A stretch of DNA of 7,677 nt from Halomonas halophila (GTDB taxonomy: Bacteria; Pseudomonadota; Gammaproteobacteria; Pseudomonadales; Halomonadaceae), in assembly GCA_002433675.1 (NCBI GenBank), contig DJIP01000069.1:19623-27299 (forward strand), written 5' to 3'. Numbering within the stretch: position 1 is the first letter of the stretch; every line of letters starts with the position of its first letter. The notes beneath the pieces were generated by a model. It did no database searches and was not told the origin of the DNA. It saw only the letters and a program-made list of their open reading frames with translations. A program made the translations under genes and the position numbers. Below, piece after piece: positions 1 through 6,168 of this stretch.

Positions 1-785
1 ATGAACAGCGGATCCTCGGCGCCCATCTCTTCGGCCGGGCAGTCGGTACCCTGATCGGCCACCGCATCGTGGTACCAGACGTCACGCCCCTCGTGCCATT
101 CGATGTCGCCGCCGGTACGCTTGACCACCAGCACCTTCTCGGCCACGTCGGTGCCATCGCGGGTCAGGGCGGCGTCAACGTTGTCCTTCAGCGGTACCTG
201 CTTGCCACCGCGTACGGACTGGTCGGCGGTGATGATGACCCGGGAGGCAGCGTCCTTGACCCGCTGTGCCAGGGCGTCCGGAGAAAAGCCGCCGAATACC
301 ACCGAGTGCACCGCACCGATACGGGCACAGGCCAGCATGGCCATGGCGGCTTCCGGGATCATCGGCATGTACAGGGTCACGGTGTCACCCTTGCCGATCC
401 CCATGGTCTTCAGGGCGTTGGCCAGTTGGCAGGTACGCTCGTACAGCTCACGGTAGGTGATCACCGAAGATTCGTTCGGATCGTCCCCTTCCCAGATGAT
501 CGCCGGCTTGTCGCCACGCTTGTCGAGGTGTCGATCCAGGCAGTTGGCCGCCACGTTGAGGGTGCCGTCCTCGAACCAGCGGATGTCGACATTGTCGCTG
601 GCAAAGGATACCGACTTGATGGTCTGCGGCGGCTTGATCCAGTCAAGGCGTGCGGCCTGCTCCTTCCAGAAGCCCTCAGGGTCTTCCACCGACTGCTGAT
701 AGAGCTTGTCGTAGGTGGCCTTGTCGGCCCAGGCGGTCTTGGCAAACGCATCGGAAACCGGATAGACGTGCTGATGATCGCTCAT
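1..785 (-). CDS. acs: Acetyl-coenzyme A synthetase, N-terminal part (truncated by window edge)
   Basis: Acs activates acetate with ATP to acetyl-AMP and transfers the acetyl group to CoA in the cytoplasm, feeding acetate into central metabolism. The frame is open to the left edge and gives 261 complete codons, about 40% of the roughly 650-residue family. Seen in the translation: WIKPPQTIK near residue 49, WFEDGTLNVAANCLDRHL at 70-87, AIIWEGDD at 95-102, YMPMIPEAAMAMLACARIGA at 139-158, then HSVVFGGFSPDALAQR at 160-175 and VKRTGGDIEWHEGRDVW near 221-237. These match Acs rather than the propionyl- or butyryl-CoA ligases of the same superfamily. The sequence stops at AEEMGAEDPLF, just before the P-loop (TSGSTG type), so the ATP site, catalytic lysine and acetylation site are not visible. 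The ATG at 785 is preceded by AAGGA (795-799) with a 9-nt spacing, and the N-terminus aligns with that of E. coli Acs. Identification is near certain; integrity of the rest cannot be judged here. Confidence 0.97.
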   Translation of the reverse strand, partial: MSDHQHVYPVSDAFAKTAWADKATYDKLYQQSVEDPEGFWKEQAARLDWIKPPQTIKSVSFASDNVDIRWFEDGTLNVAANCLDRHLDKRGDKPAIIWEGDDPNESSVITYRELYERTCQLANALKTMGIGKGDTVTLYMPMIPEAAMAMLACARIGAVHSVVFGGFSPDALAQRVKDAASRVIITADQSVRGGKQVPLKDNVDAALTRDGTDVAEKVLVVKRTGGDIEWHEGRDVWYHDAVADQGTDCPAEEMGAEDPLF

Positions 786-964
786 GGTGCTCTGTCCTTG
801 GATACCCATCGAAGTGAAGAGCCAGCCGCCTGAATAAGAGAGACCGACCGGCGCGAATAACCTGACAGCCAGCATAACGTTGCCAGGCCGGGGTTTCCCC
901 TTAGACATTGGTATGACTATTTTTTTATTTTATAACAAAGGCTTAAGCTCATTTTTTAGTACTC
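786..964 (-). promoter_or_regulatory. Probable acs upstream regulatory region with an AT-rich block
   Basis: This 179-bp gene-free stretch lies between the sprT stop and the acs start, both on the minus strand. It holds a strikingly AT-rich block at about 908-960 in otherwise GC-rich DNA, with A-tracts on the minus strand and the motif TTGTTATAAAATA. Several weak sigma70-like -10 hexamers (TATAAA, TAAAAT) fall there, but none has a convincing -35, so I do not name one promoter. A short GGGG-TTT-CCCC inverted repeat sits at 890-900. The ribosome binding site AAGGA is at 795-799. No GC-rich hairpin followed by a U-tract is seen after sprT, so a terminator for sprT is not evident. A promoter for acs in this block is an inference from composition and position. 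Confidence 0.5.
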
Positions 965-1546
965 TTACTCAATCAAGCATAGCCGGCCGCGACAGTGTCG
1001 GCAGCGATACTCCTGTCCCGCCTGGGCATTGGCATGACGACGCGCAGAGAATCCGTGCTCGCGGCAGGCGCAGCGGTAGCGATAAGGGACGGGACTCGAG
1101 CGGGCGGTATCGAAGGAGTGGGTGACCCGGGGGGACAGGCCGAACAGCCTGAGCATGACGGTCTGCCACTCCCTGCCGTGGGGACGAAAGGTGGGGCCAT
1201 CTTCCAGGTGCCAGACCAGCCAGTGAGCCACCTCGTGGGGCACCACCTCGGTGAAGAAGGCGTGGCGATTCTCTTCCAGCAACTGGCCATTGAAGCGCAG
1301 CCCTCCGCGGCCGAAGTGGGCCTGCCCTGCCCCCTTGCCGCGCAGATCGCACCACACCTTCGGCTGCGGCAGCCCGGGATGATAGTCACGACACAGCGCC
1401 ACCGCCTCCATGACTCTTGCCGTCAGCGCCTGGCACAGGGCGGCGACATCGAGTGACTGAAGCCAGGCGGGGTCGACATCAGGCAACACCGGAGTGGGAG
1501 AGTTACCGCGGGTACGCGGACGAGTTGATGGCCGGGTCGAGGTCAT
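965..1546 (-). CDS. sprT: SprT family zinc metalloprotease-like protein
   Basis: This 193-residue protein belongs to the SprT family (the bacterial relatives of the SprT/Spartan domain). Eukaryotic Spartan cleaves DNA-protein crosslinks; the substrate of bacterial SprT is not established. Seen: the zincin motif HEVAH at 104-108 within VVPHEVAHWLVWH, a candidate third zinc ligand His123 in RPHGREW, and a C-terminal zinc ribbon with Cys159 and Cys161 (YRCAC), His164, His171, Cys182 and Cys185 (YRCRHC). Both the catalytic and the ribbon residues look intact. The first 20 or so residues are Thr/Arg/Pro-rich and probably disordered. The ATG at 1546 is the first possible start, because an in-frame TAG lies ten codons upstream; it has no clear Shine-Dalgarno sequence. 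The gene is divergent from the UPF0149 gene and upstream of acs, 179 bp away, so co-transcription with acs is not assumed. Family assignment is strong; proteolytic activity is inferred. Confidence 0.92.
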   Translation of the reverse strand: MTSTRPSTRPRTRGNSPTPVLPDVDPAWLQSLDVAALCQALTARVMEAVALCRDYHPGLPQPKVWCDLRGKGAGQAHFGRGGLRFNGQLLEENRHAFFTEVVPHEVAHWLVWHLEDGPTFRPHGREWQTVMLRLFGLSPRVTHSFDTARSSPVPYRYRCACREHGFSARRHANAQAGQEYRCRHCRGRLCLIE

Positions 1547-1571
1547 GACGCAGTCAGAATAGGTAAAGGAG

Positions 1572-1580
1572 TGCTAGAAT
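1572..1580 (+). promoter_or_regulatory. Extended -10 promoter candidate for the UPF0149 gene
   Basis: The string TGCTAGAAT contains an extended -10 (TGn followed by TAGAAT, five of six matches to TATAAT). The -35 region at the usual distance is weak (around CAGTCA, 1551-1556), as is common with extended -10 promoters. A start of transcription near 1587 would leave a leader of about 57 nt containing the stem-loop at 1595-1615. No other promoter of similar quality is seen in this gap. Confidence 0.5.
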
Positions 1581-1594
1581 GCCGCCTCGAACGG

Positions 1595-1615
1595 GGACGG
1601 TAAAGACCACCGTCC
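1595..1615 (+). other. Stem-loop in the leader of the UPF0149 gene
   Basis: GGACGGT (1595-1601) and ACCGTCC (1609-1615) form a perfect 7-bp stem around a 7-nt loop, AAAGACC. No T-tract follows in either direction, so it is not a standard intrinsic terminator. It lies between the candidate promoter and the ribosome binding site AAGTGAG (1631-1637, 6 nt before the ATG). It could be an mRNA 5' stabiliser or an operator dyad for the divergent pair. The function is unknown. Confidence 0.45.
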
Positions 1616-1643
1616 AGTCACCCTCTCGCCAAGTGAGCGCCCC

Positions 1644-2390
1644 ATGTCCGACGCCGAAACGCCGCTCCCCCTTCCCCTGCTCGAAGACGACGCCCTGGAC
1701 CTGCTCGATGACTTTCTCGAAGAGCGCGCCGGTCCCGATGCGCTGGACCTGATCGGCGCCCACGGTTTCCTGGTCGCGCTGGCGGTGGCGCCGCGGGATG
1801 TTGAAGCTGCCGCCTGGGTCGCGGAGCTGTTTCACGGCGCCCCCGAGTTCGAAAGCGATCAGGAAAAAGAGATCATCCTGGGCCTGCTCGAGCAGCTCAG
1901 GACCAACGCCATCGGCGTGCTGGAAGGCGGCGGTCTACCGGAGCTGCCCTTCGAGCTGACGCTGGATGGCATGGCGGCCGAAGAGACGCCCATTGGCGAC
2001 TGGTGCGCCGGCTTCATGGAAGGCGTCTTCCTGGACGAGGCCGCCTGGTTCGAGGGCGATGAAGAAGCCGTGGCCACGCTGCTGTTGCCCTTCATGGCGC
2101 TGTCGGGACTGTTCGCCGACGAGCCCGACATGGCCGACCTGGCCGGGGAAGGCGAGCGACTCGAGCGCCTGGTCCGTCAGTTGCCGGAACTGGTACTGGA
2201 TCTGTACCTGCACTTCCGGGTGCCACCGGATACCCCCAAGCCCAAGCCCCGCGGCAAGGCGCCAGCCGGCGGCAGGGGTGGTAACGCGGGCAAGGCAGGC
2301 CACAAGGGGCATGGCAACAAGGGCCAAGGCAACAAAAGCAAGGGCGGCCAGGGCAGACCCCAGGCCAAAGGCCCCAAAGGCAAGCGATAG
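1644..2390 (+). CDS. UPF0149 (YecA/YgfB-like) family protein with basic C-terminal tail
   Basis: This 248-residue cytoplasmic protein resembles the UPF0149 (YecA/YgfB) family, whose molecular role is poorly defined. The family-like region spans about residues 8-192. It is acidic and mainly helical, with an N-terminal stretch around LLDDFLEERAGPDALDLIGA, a GFLVALAVAP segment at 41-50, and the hallmark WCAGFMEGV at 120-128 followed by hydrophobic helices (LLLPFMALSGLF). From residue 195 to the end the chain changes to a Pro/Gly/Lys-rich tail with 11 Lys, 4 Arg and 2 His and no acidic residue after Asp196. Many YecA proteins instead end in a Cys-rich SEC-C zinc motif, which is absent here. The tail could bind nucleic acid, but that is inference. 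The ATG at 1644 has AAGTGAG six bases upstream. The stop codon lies inside the first copy of a 22-bp tandem repeat. The gene is divergent from sprT and convergent with the cardiolipin synthase gene. Confidence 0.85.
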   Translation: MSDAETPLPLPLLEDDALDLLDDFLEERAGPDALDLIGAHGFLVALAVAPRDVEAAAWVAELFHGAPEFESDQEKEIILGLLEQLRTNAIGVLEGGGLPELPFELTLDGMAAEETPIGDWCAGFMEGVFLDEAAWFEGDEEAVATLLLPFMALSGLFADEPDMADLAGEGERLERLVRQLPELVLDLYLHFRVPPDTPKPKPRGKAPAGGRGGNAGKAGHKGHGNKGQGNKSKGGQGRPQAKGPKGKR

Positions 2391-2442
2391 CGAATAACAG
2401 GCCAGGCGCTAGCGAGTCACAGGCCAAGCGATAGCGAGCGGA
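2379..2442. repeat. Three tandem copies of a 22-bp repeat at the convergent gene junction
   Basis: Copies lie at 2379-2399, 2400-2421 and 2422-2442. They share the pattern GGC(C)ARGCGMTAGCGA followed by a variable 5-6 base end (ATAACA, GTCACA, GCGGA). The middle copy contains the perfect palindrome CGCTAGCG. The first copy supplies the last codons and the TAG stop of the UPF0149 gene. The TAGs at 2388, 2410 and 2432 fall in three different frames. The remaining convergent gap up to 2469 holds a GGGCCC palindrome but no hairpin with a T-tract, so no standard terminator for either flanking gene is recognisable. The copies may represent a dispersed repeat family or a termination or nuclease-barrier element; only the repeat itself is seen. 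Confidence 0.8.
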
Positions 2443-2469
2443 GAAACGGGCCCCTTGACCAGCGACGCC

Positions 2470-3582
2470 TCAGCGCAAGCGGGTCAGCCAGCCATCAAGG
2501 GTGCCGTACAACCAGGTCCTGATCCTGGCCCACCAGGAGCGTTGCGCCCAGCTTTCCCGGGTGATTTCCCGACTCGCCGCGAAATTGCGCTCGAACAGCG
2601 CCGCGACCTCGTCGGCCAGGGCGGCGTCCTCGACCTCCTGATTGGCCTCCAGGTTCCACTGCAGGCTCCAGTGGTCGAAGTTGCAGGAACCCAGGCTGAC
2701 CCAGTCATCGGCGACCACAAACTTGGCGTGGATGAAGCTGGGCTGGAACTCGTAGATGCGCACACCCGCGCGCAGCAACCGAGCGTAGAAGCGCTGCCCG
2801 GCGTAGCGGATGCCGGGATGGTCGTGGTCCCGCCCCGGCAGCAGCAGGCGCACGTCGCGGCCCTTGCGCGCCGCACGCTGTAGCCTGAGCCTCAGCCCCA
2901 GGGTGGGCACAAAGTAGGGCGTACACAGCCACAGCCGCCGTTCGGCGCGGGTGATTCGTTCCTGCAGCGAATGGCGAATGGCCTGAAAGCGGTAACCCCG
3001 CCCCCAGATCACCCGCGCCCTGACCCCAGGGGCATGGCGCCGCTCTGAACGCGACAGCGGCAGCGCCGGTGCCTGCGCGGCGCCTCTGGTCAACGGCGAG
3101 TTCCACACCTGGGCAAACAGCGCCACCCAGTCGGCCACCACCGGGCCCTCGACACGCACGGCCACTTCGAACCAGGCCGCCAGGAACTCATCGACGGCGC
3201 CAAAGCCCCCGGTAAAGGCCAGGCGCTGGTCCACCACCACCAGCTTGCGATGATCACGACTGACATTGCGTCCCAGCGAGTGCCAGCCCAGCGGATTGAA
3301 ATCCCGCAGCCAGACGCCGGACGCGACCAGGCGTTCTCGATCCTGGCCGGAAAGCCCCATGGCGCCGAAACCGTCCAGCAGCAGATAGACGGCGACGCCG
3401 CGCTGCGATGCGGCCATCAACGCCTCGATGATGCGGTCGGCCAGTTCACCGGACTCCATCAGGTAAAGTTCGATCAGCACGCTGTGGCGGGCCTCGGCCA
3501 CCGCCTCGAACAGCGCCGGCAGGAAGCGATCGGCCTCCGGCAATAGATCGACGCGATTATGCTGGCGCCACGCGGTGGTCAT
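2470..3582 (-). CDS. clsB: Cardiolipin synthase-type phospholipase D superfamily protein (ClsB-like)
   Basis: From the preferred start this is a 370-residue enzyme of the phospholipase D superfamily that probably joins phosphatidyl groups to make cardiolipin at the inner membrane. Both HKD motifs are intact: His111-Lys113-Asp118 in DHRKLVVVD, followed by FTGGFGAVDEF, and His285-Lys287-Asp291 in FIHAKFVVAD, followed by LGSCNFD. There are no N-terminal transmembrane helices, unlike ClsA, which points to the ClsB (YbhO) type. The Trp/Arg-rich end (about 345-370) could be an amphipathic membrane anchor. The frame extends 17 codons upstream to an ATG at 3633, but the ATG at 3582 has a near-perfect AGGGAGG (3591-3597) eight bases before it and starts directly at the conserved region, so I choose it. 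It is divergent from plsB. ClsC-type or other PLD transferase activity cannot be excluded from sequence alone. Confidence 0.88.
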   Translation of the reverse strand: MTTAWRQHNRVDLLPEADRFLPALFEAVAEARHSVLIELYLMESGELADRIIEALMAASQRGVAVYLLLDGFGAMGLSGQDRERLVASGVWLRDFNPLGWHSLGRNVSRDHRKLVVVDQRLAFTGGFGAVDEFLAAWFEVAVRVEGPVVADWVALFAQVWNSPLTRGAAQAPALPLSRSERRHAPGVRARVIWGRGYRFQAIRHSLQERITRAERRLWLCTPYFVPTLGLRLRLQRAARKGRDVRLLLPGRDHDHPGIRYAGQRFYARLLRAGVRIYEFQPSFIHAKFVVADDWVSLGSCNFDHWSLQWNLEANQEVEDAALADEVAALFERNFAASREITRESWAQRSWWARIRTWLYGTLDGWLTRLR

Positions 3583-3590
3583 GCTGCAAG

Positions 3591-3597
3591 CCTCCCT
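3591..3597 (-). promoter_or_regulatory. Strong ribosome binding site deciding the cardiolipin synthase start
   Basis: On the minus strand AGGGAGG lies 8 nt before the ATG at 3582. The alternative upstream ATG at 3633 has only GGGTGG four bases away. This site favours the shorter, 370-residue product. Confidence 0.75.
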
Positions 3598-3652
3598 GGC
3601 GGTGTCACTTCGACGGGATTTTACGCGGGTCATGGCGCCACCCTACCCGATC

Positions 3653-3658
3653 GTTATA
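3653..3658 (-). promoter_or_regulatory. Candidate -10 box for the cardiolipin synthase gene
   Basis: TATAAC on the minus strand matches the sigma70 -10 consensus at five of six positions. No good -35 is found 16-18 bp upstream. Transcription from here would give a leader of about 60-65 nt before the ATG at 3582. It overlaps the plus-strand candidate at 3655-3660. Confidence 0.35.
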
Positions 3659-3660
3659 CT
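3655..3660 (+). promoter_or_regulatory. Candidate -10 box for plsB
   Basis: TATACT on the plus strand matches the -10 consensus at five of six positions, with a weak -35 region. Transcription would start near 3667 and leave a leader of about 57 nt before the plsB ATG at 3724. It shares four bases with the opposite-strand TATAAC. Confidence 0.35.
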
Positions 3661-3723
3661 GACGGCACGACATGGATGGCCTGCAGACGGTCCTCGCCTA
3701 CTGCCCCGAACAACGGAATTGCT

Positions 3724-6168
3724 ATGCCTGGCATGCTTCGCGCACCGCTGCGCCGACTCATCGAACTGTGGACCGAGGTTCGGCTGGCGGAACCGGCGCC
3801 GGATAAACTGGCGCTGGATCCGCAGCTGCCGACACTCTATGTGCTACCGCGTCCCTCGCTGAGCGACGCCCTGTTGCTGGACAGCTACTGCCGACGTCAT
3901 GGCCTGCCTCCGGCGCGTGGCCGGCTGGCGCTGCCCGACAGCAACCTGCCGCGCTGCGTGGCGCTGCCGGCACGCCGTTTCCGGCTGTGGCCGGGACAGG
4001 CCACCGGTGTCGCGCCCTTCACCGAGCTGATCACCAGCGACACCCGGATACAGCTGGTACCCGTCAGCGTGTTCTGGGGGCGGGCACCGGGCAAGGACTT
4101 CGGTCTCTGGCATCTACTGGCGGCGGACAGCTGGCGCTTGACCGGACGACTGCGCCGGGCGCTGTCGGTGCTGGTCAACGGCCGCGACGTCGAGATCCAG
4201 TTCGGCGCTCCGCTGCATCTCGATGAACTGCATGACGGTGACGCCCCACGCACCAACCGCAAGGCGGCAAGGCTGCTGCGGGTGCACTTTCGCCGAGTGC
4301 GTACGCGAGTGCTGGGGCCGGACCTGTCACACCGCAGCACGATGATCCAGGGCGTGGTGGCAAGCGACGAGGTGCGTCGAGAGATCGACCAACTGGCCGA
4401 GAAAGCCAGCTCACGCAAACGACTCAAGCGCCGCGCCAGACGCTATGGTCACGAGATCGCGGCCAACATGACCTATCCAGTGCTACGCTTCCTGGCCGGC
4501 GCCTTGAAGCGTCTGTGGAACCGGCTCTACGATGGCGTCGACGTCAATGGCCTGGAAGAGGTCAAGGCCCTGGCCGAGGATCACACCCTGATCTACGTGC
4601 CCTGCCACCGCAGCCACATTGACTACCTGCTGCTGTCCTACGTGCTCTATCGCGAAGGCCTGATGCCGCCCCATATCGCCGCAGGACGCAACCTGAACAT
4701 GCCGTTGATCGGCCCCCTACTGAGACGCGGTGGCGCCTTCTTCCTGCGTCGCAGCTTTCGCGACAACCGTCTCTACGGCGCGGTGTTCAACGAATATCTG
4801 CACCGCCTGCTGGCCCGGGGCTACCCGATGGAGTACTTCATCGAGGGCGGTCGTTCCCGCAGTGGCCGCATGCTCACGCCTCGCCCCGGCATGCTGGCGA
4901 TGACGCTGAGGTCCTTCCTGCGCTGCCAGCGGGTCGACGAGCGACCGATGGTGTTCGTCCCGGTCTACATCGGCTACGAGCGCATTCTCGAGAACTCCAG
5001 CTACCAGCGCGAACTGGGCGGTGGCAAGAAACGCAAGGAGTCCCCGCTGGACCTGCTGCGGGTGCTCGGACGTCTGCGCGAGCCCTACGGGCGGGTGTCG
5101 GTCAACATCGGCGAACCGCTGCCCATCGGCGGCTTTCTCGATCACCACGCCCCCGGCTGGCGAGACGACGAGTCGCCACGCCCCGACTGGCTGGCGCCGA
5201 CGGTCACGACGCTTGGCAGATCGCTGACGCGGCGTATCAACCGGGTGGCGGCGCTGAATGCCATCAACCTGACAGGTCTCGCGCTACTCTCGTCTCCGCA
5301 CCGCGCCCTGGAATACGCCACCCTGGTCGACCAGCTCTCACTGCTGTGTCGCCTGGCCGACAGCCCCGCCTGCGGCGAAAGACCCAGCCTGCCCGATGAG
5401 CCCCCGGAAGCCTGCATCGCCAGGGCGGTGGACCTCGACATGGTCGAGCGCCACGCCCATAGCCTGGGAGACATCGTCAGCGCCACGCCCGAGCAGGCGG
5501 CACTGCTGGCCTGGTATCGCAACAACGTGCTGCATCTGTTCGCCCTGCCGGCGCTGGTTGCCTTTGCCTTCCGCAGCCGCCACCAACGCAGCCTGCACGA
5601 ACTCTGCGACCTGTTGACGCCGCTTTGGCCGCCACTGGCCCGGGAGTTCTGTGTCGATGAAAGCGCGAACATGAAAGAACGCCTCGCGGCCATTCTTGCC
5701 GTTCAGGTGGACCTGGGGCTGCTGGAGCGCCATGGCGACGGCTTTACCCCGGTGGAAAGTCTCGAAGGCAGAGAACGCCTCGAACTGATCGGGCGTATGA
5801 TCCAGCCATCGCTGGAGCGCAACGCCCTGCTGATCGAGGTGCTGCTGCGATCCGGATCGGGGGCACTGGACCGGGCCACCCTGAAGGAGCGCTCGCGTGC
5901 GCTGTCGGAGCGACTTGGTCTGCTCAGCGGTCGCGAGGCGCCGGAGTTCTTCGACCCCAAGCTGTTCGAGACCCTGATCGACACCCTCGAGCACGAAGGC
6001 TGGGTGTGGCTCGAGCAGGACCGGCTGCACTTCGACGAGTGCCTCAAGCGCGCGGCCCAACGCGCCTCACGCCTGCTCGACGCCTCGCTGCGGCGGCGCC
6101 TGGCGTTGATCAGCCGTCACCGCGAGGAGGCCGTCGAGCGCCCCCCAGAGGTCAGCGCTCAGCCTTGA
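3724..6168 (+). CDS. plsB: Glycerol-3-phosphate 1-O-acyltransferase
   Basis: PlsB transfers a fatty acyl group from acyl-ACP or acyl-CoA to position 1 of glycerol-3-phosphate, the first step of phospholipid synthesis, at the inner membrane. The product is 814 residues against 807 in E. coli. All four acyltransferase blocks are visible: block I HRSHID at 295-300 (catalytic His295 and Asp300), block II GAFFLRR at 337-343, block [16 protein letters not shown] at 370-382, and block [12 protein letters not shown] at 410-419. Other family landmarks include YVLPRPS near the N-terminus, [16 protein letters not shown] with [11 protein letters not shown] before block [14 protein letters not shown] in the C-terminal helical half and [11 protein letters not shown] near the end. 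The frame is open back to 3559, but that would overlap the divergent gene and add 55 residues unlike PlsB. The ATG at 3724 aligns with the E. coli N-terminus, though its ribosome binding site (CGGA, 6 nt away) is weak. Its 3' end overlaps rsmJ by 17 bp. Confidence 0.97.
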   Translation: MPGMLRAPLRRLIELWTEVRLAEPAPDKLALDPQLPTLYVLPRPSLSDALLLDSYCRRHGLPPARGRLALPDSNLPRCVALPARRFRLWPGQATGVAPFTELITSDTRIQLVPVSVFWGRAPGKDFGLWHLLAADSWRLTGRLRRALSVLVNGRDVEIQFGAPLHLDELHDGDAPRTNRKAARLLRVHFRRVRTRVLGPDLSHRSTMIQGVVASDEVRREIDQLAEKASSRKRLKRRARRYGHEIAANMTYPVLRFLAGALKRLWNRLYDGVDVNGLEEVKALAEDHTLIYVPCHRSHIDYLLLSYVLYREGLMPPHIAAGRNLNMPLIGPLLRRGGAFFLRRSFRDNRLYGAVFNEYLHRLLARGYPMEYFIEGGRSRSGRMLTPRPGMLAMTLRSFLRCQRVDERPMVFVPVYIGYERILENSSYQRELGGGKKRKESPLDLLRVLGRLREPYGRVSVNIGEPLPIGGFLDHHAPGWRDDESPRPDWLAPTVTTLGRSLTRRINRVAALNAINLTGLALLSSPHRALEYATLVDQLSLLCRLADSPACGERPSLPDEPPEACIARAVDLDMVERHAHSLGDIVSATPEQAALLAWYRNNVLHLFALPALVAFAFRSRHQRSLHELCDLLTPLWPPLAREFCVDESANMKERLAAILAVQVDLGLLERHGDGFTPVESLEGRERLELIGRMIQPSLERNALLIEVLLRSGSGALDRATLKERSRALSERLGLLSGREAPEFFDPKLFETLIDTLEHEGWVWLEQDRLHFDECLKRAAQRASRLLDASLRRRLALISRHREEAVERPPEVSAQP

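Noticed and set aside
69..833. Long plus-strand open frame opposite acs
   Set aside because: It is the antisense shadow of a clear Acs coding sequence in GC-rich DNA; its translation shows no recognisable domain.
872..885. Sigma54-like element (TGGCAACGTTATGC on the minus strand) upstream of acs
   Set aside because: The GG and GC pairs are separated by 9 bases rather than the required 10, and the -12 part lacks the TTGC form.
995..1456. Plus-strand open frame opposite sprT
   Set aside because: The minus-strand frame carries the HEVAH motif and zinc ribbon; the plus-strand product is low-complexity and unlike any family I know.
2391..2469. Intrinsic terminator between the UPF0149 gene and the cardiolipin synthase gene
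   Set aside because: The gap holds repeats and a GGGCCC palindrome but no GC-rich stem followed by a T-tract on either strand.
3672..3806. Possible 44-codon upstream frame overlapping the plsB start
   Set aside because: It starts about 5 nt after the predicted transcription start, has no good ribosome binding site and encodes no recognisable peptide; it is most likely a chance frame in the leader.
5338..6060. 240-codon minus-strand frame inside plsB
   Set aside because: Gln/Val-rich antisense shadow of conserved PlsB sequence, with no domain.
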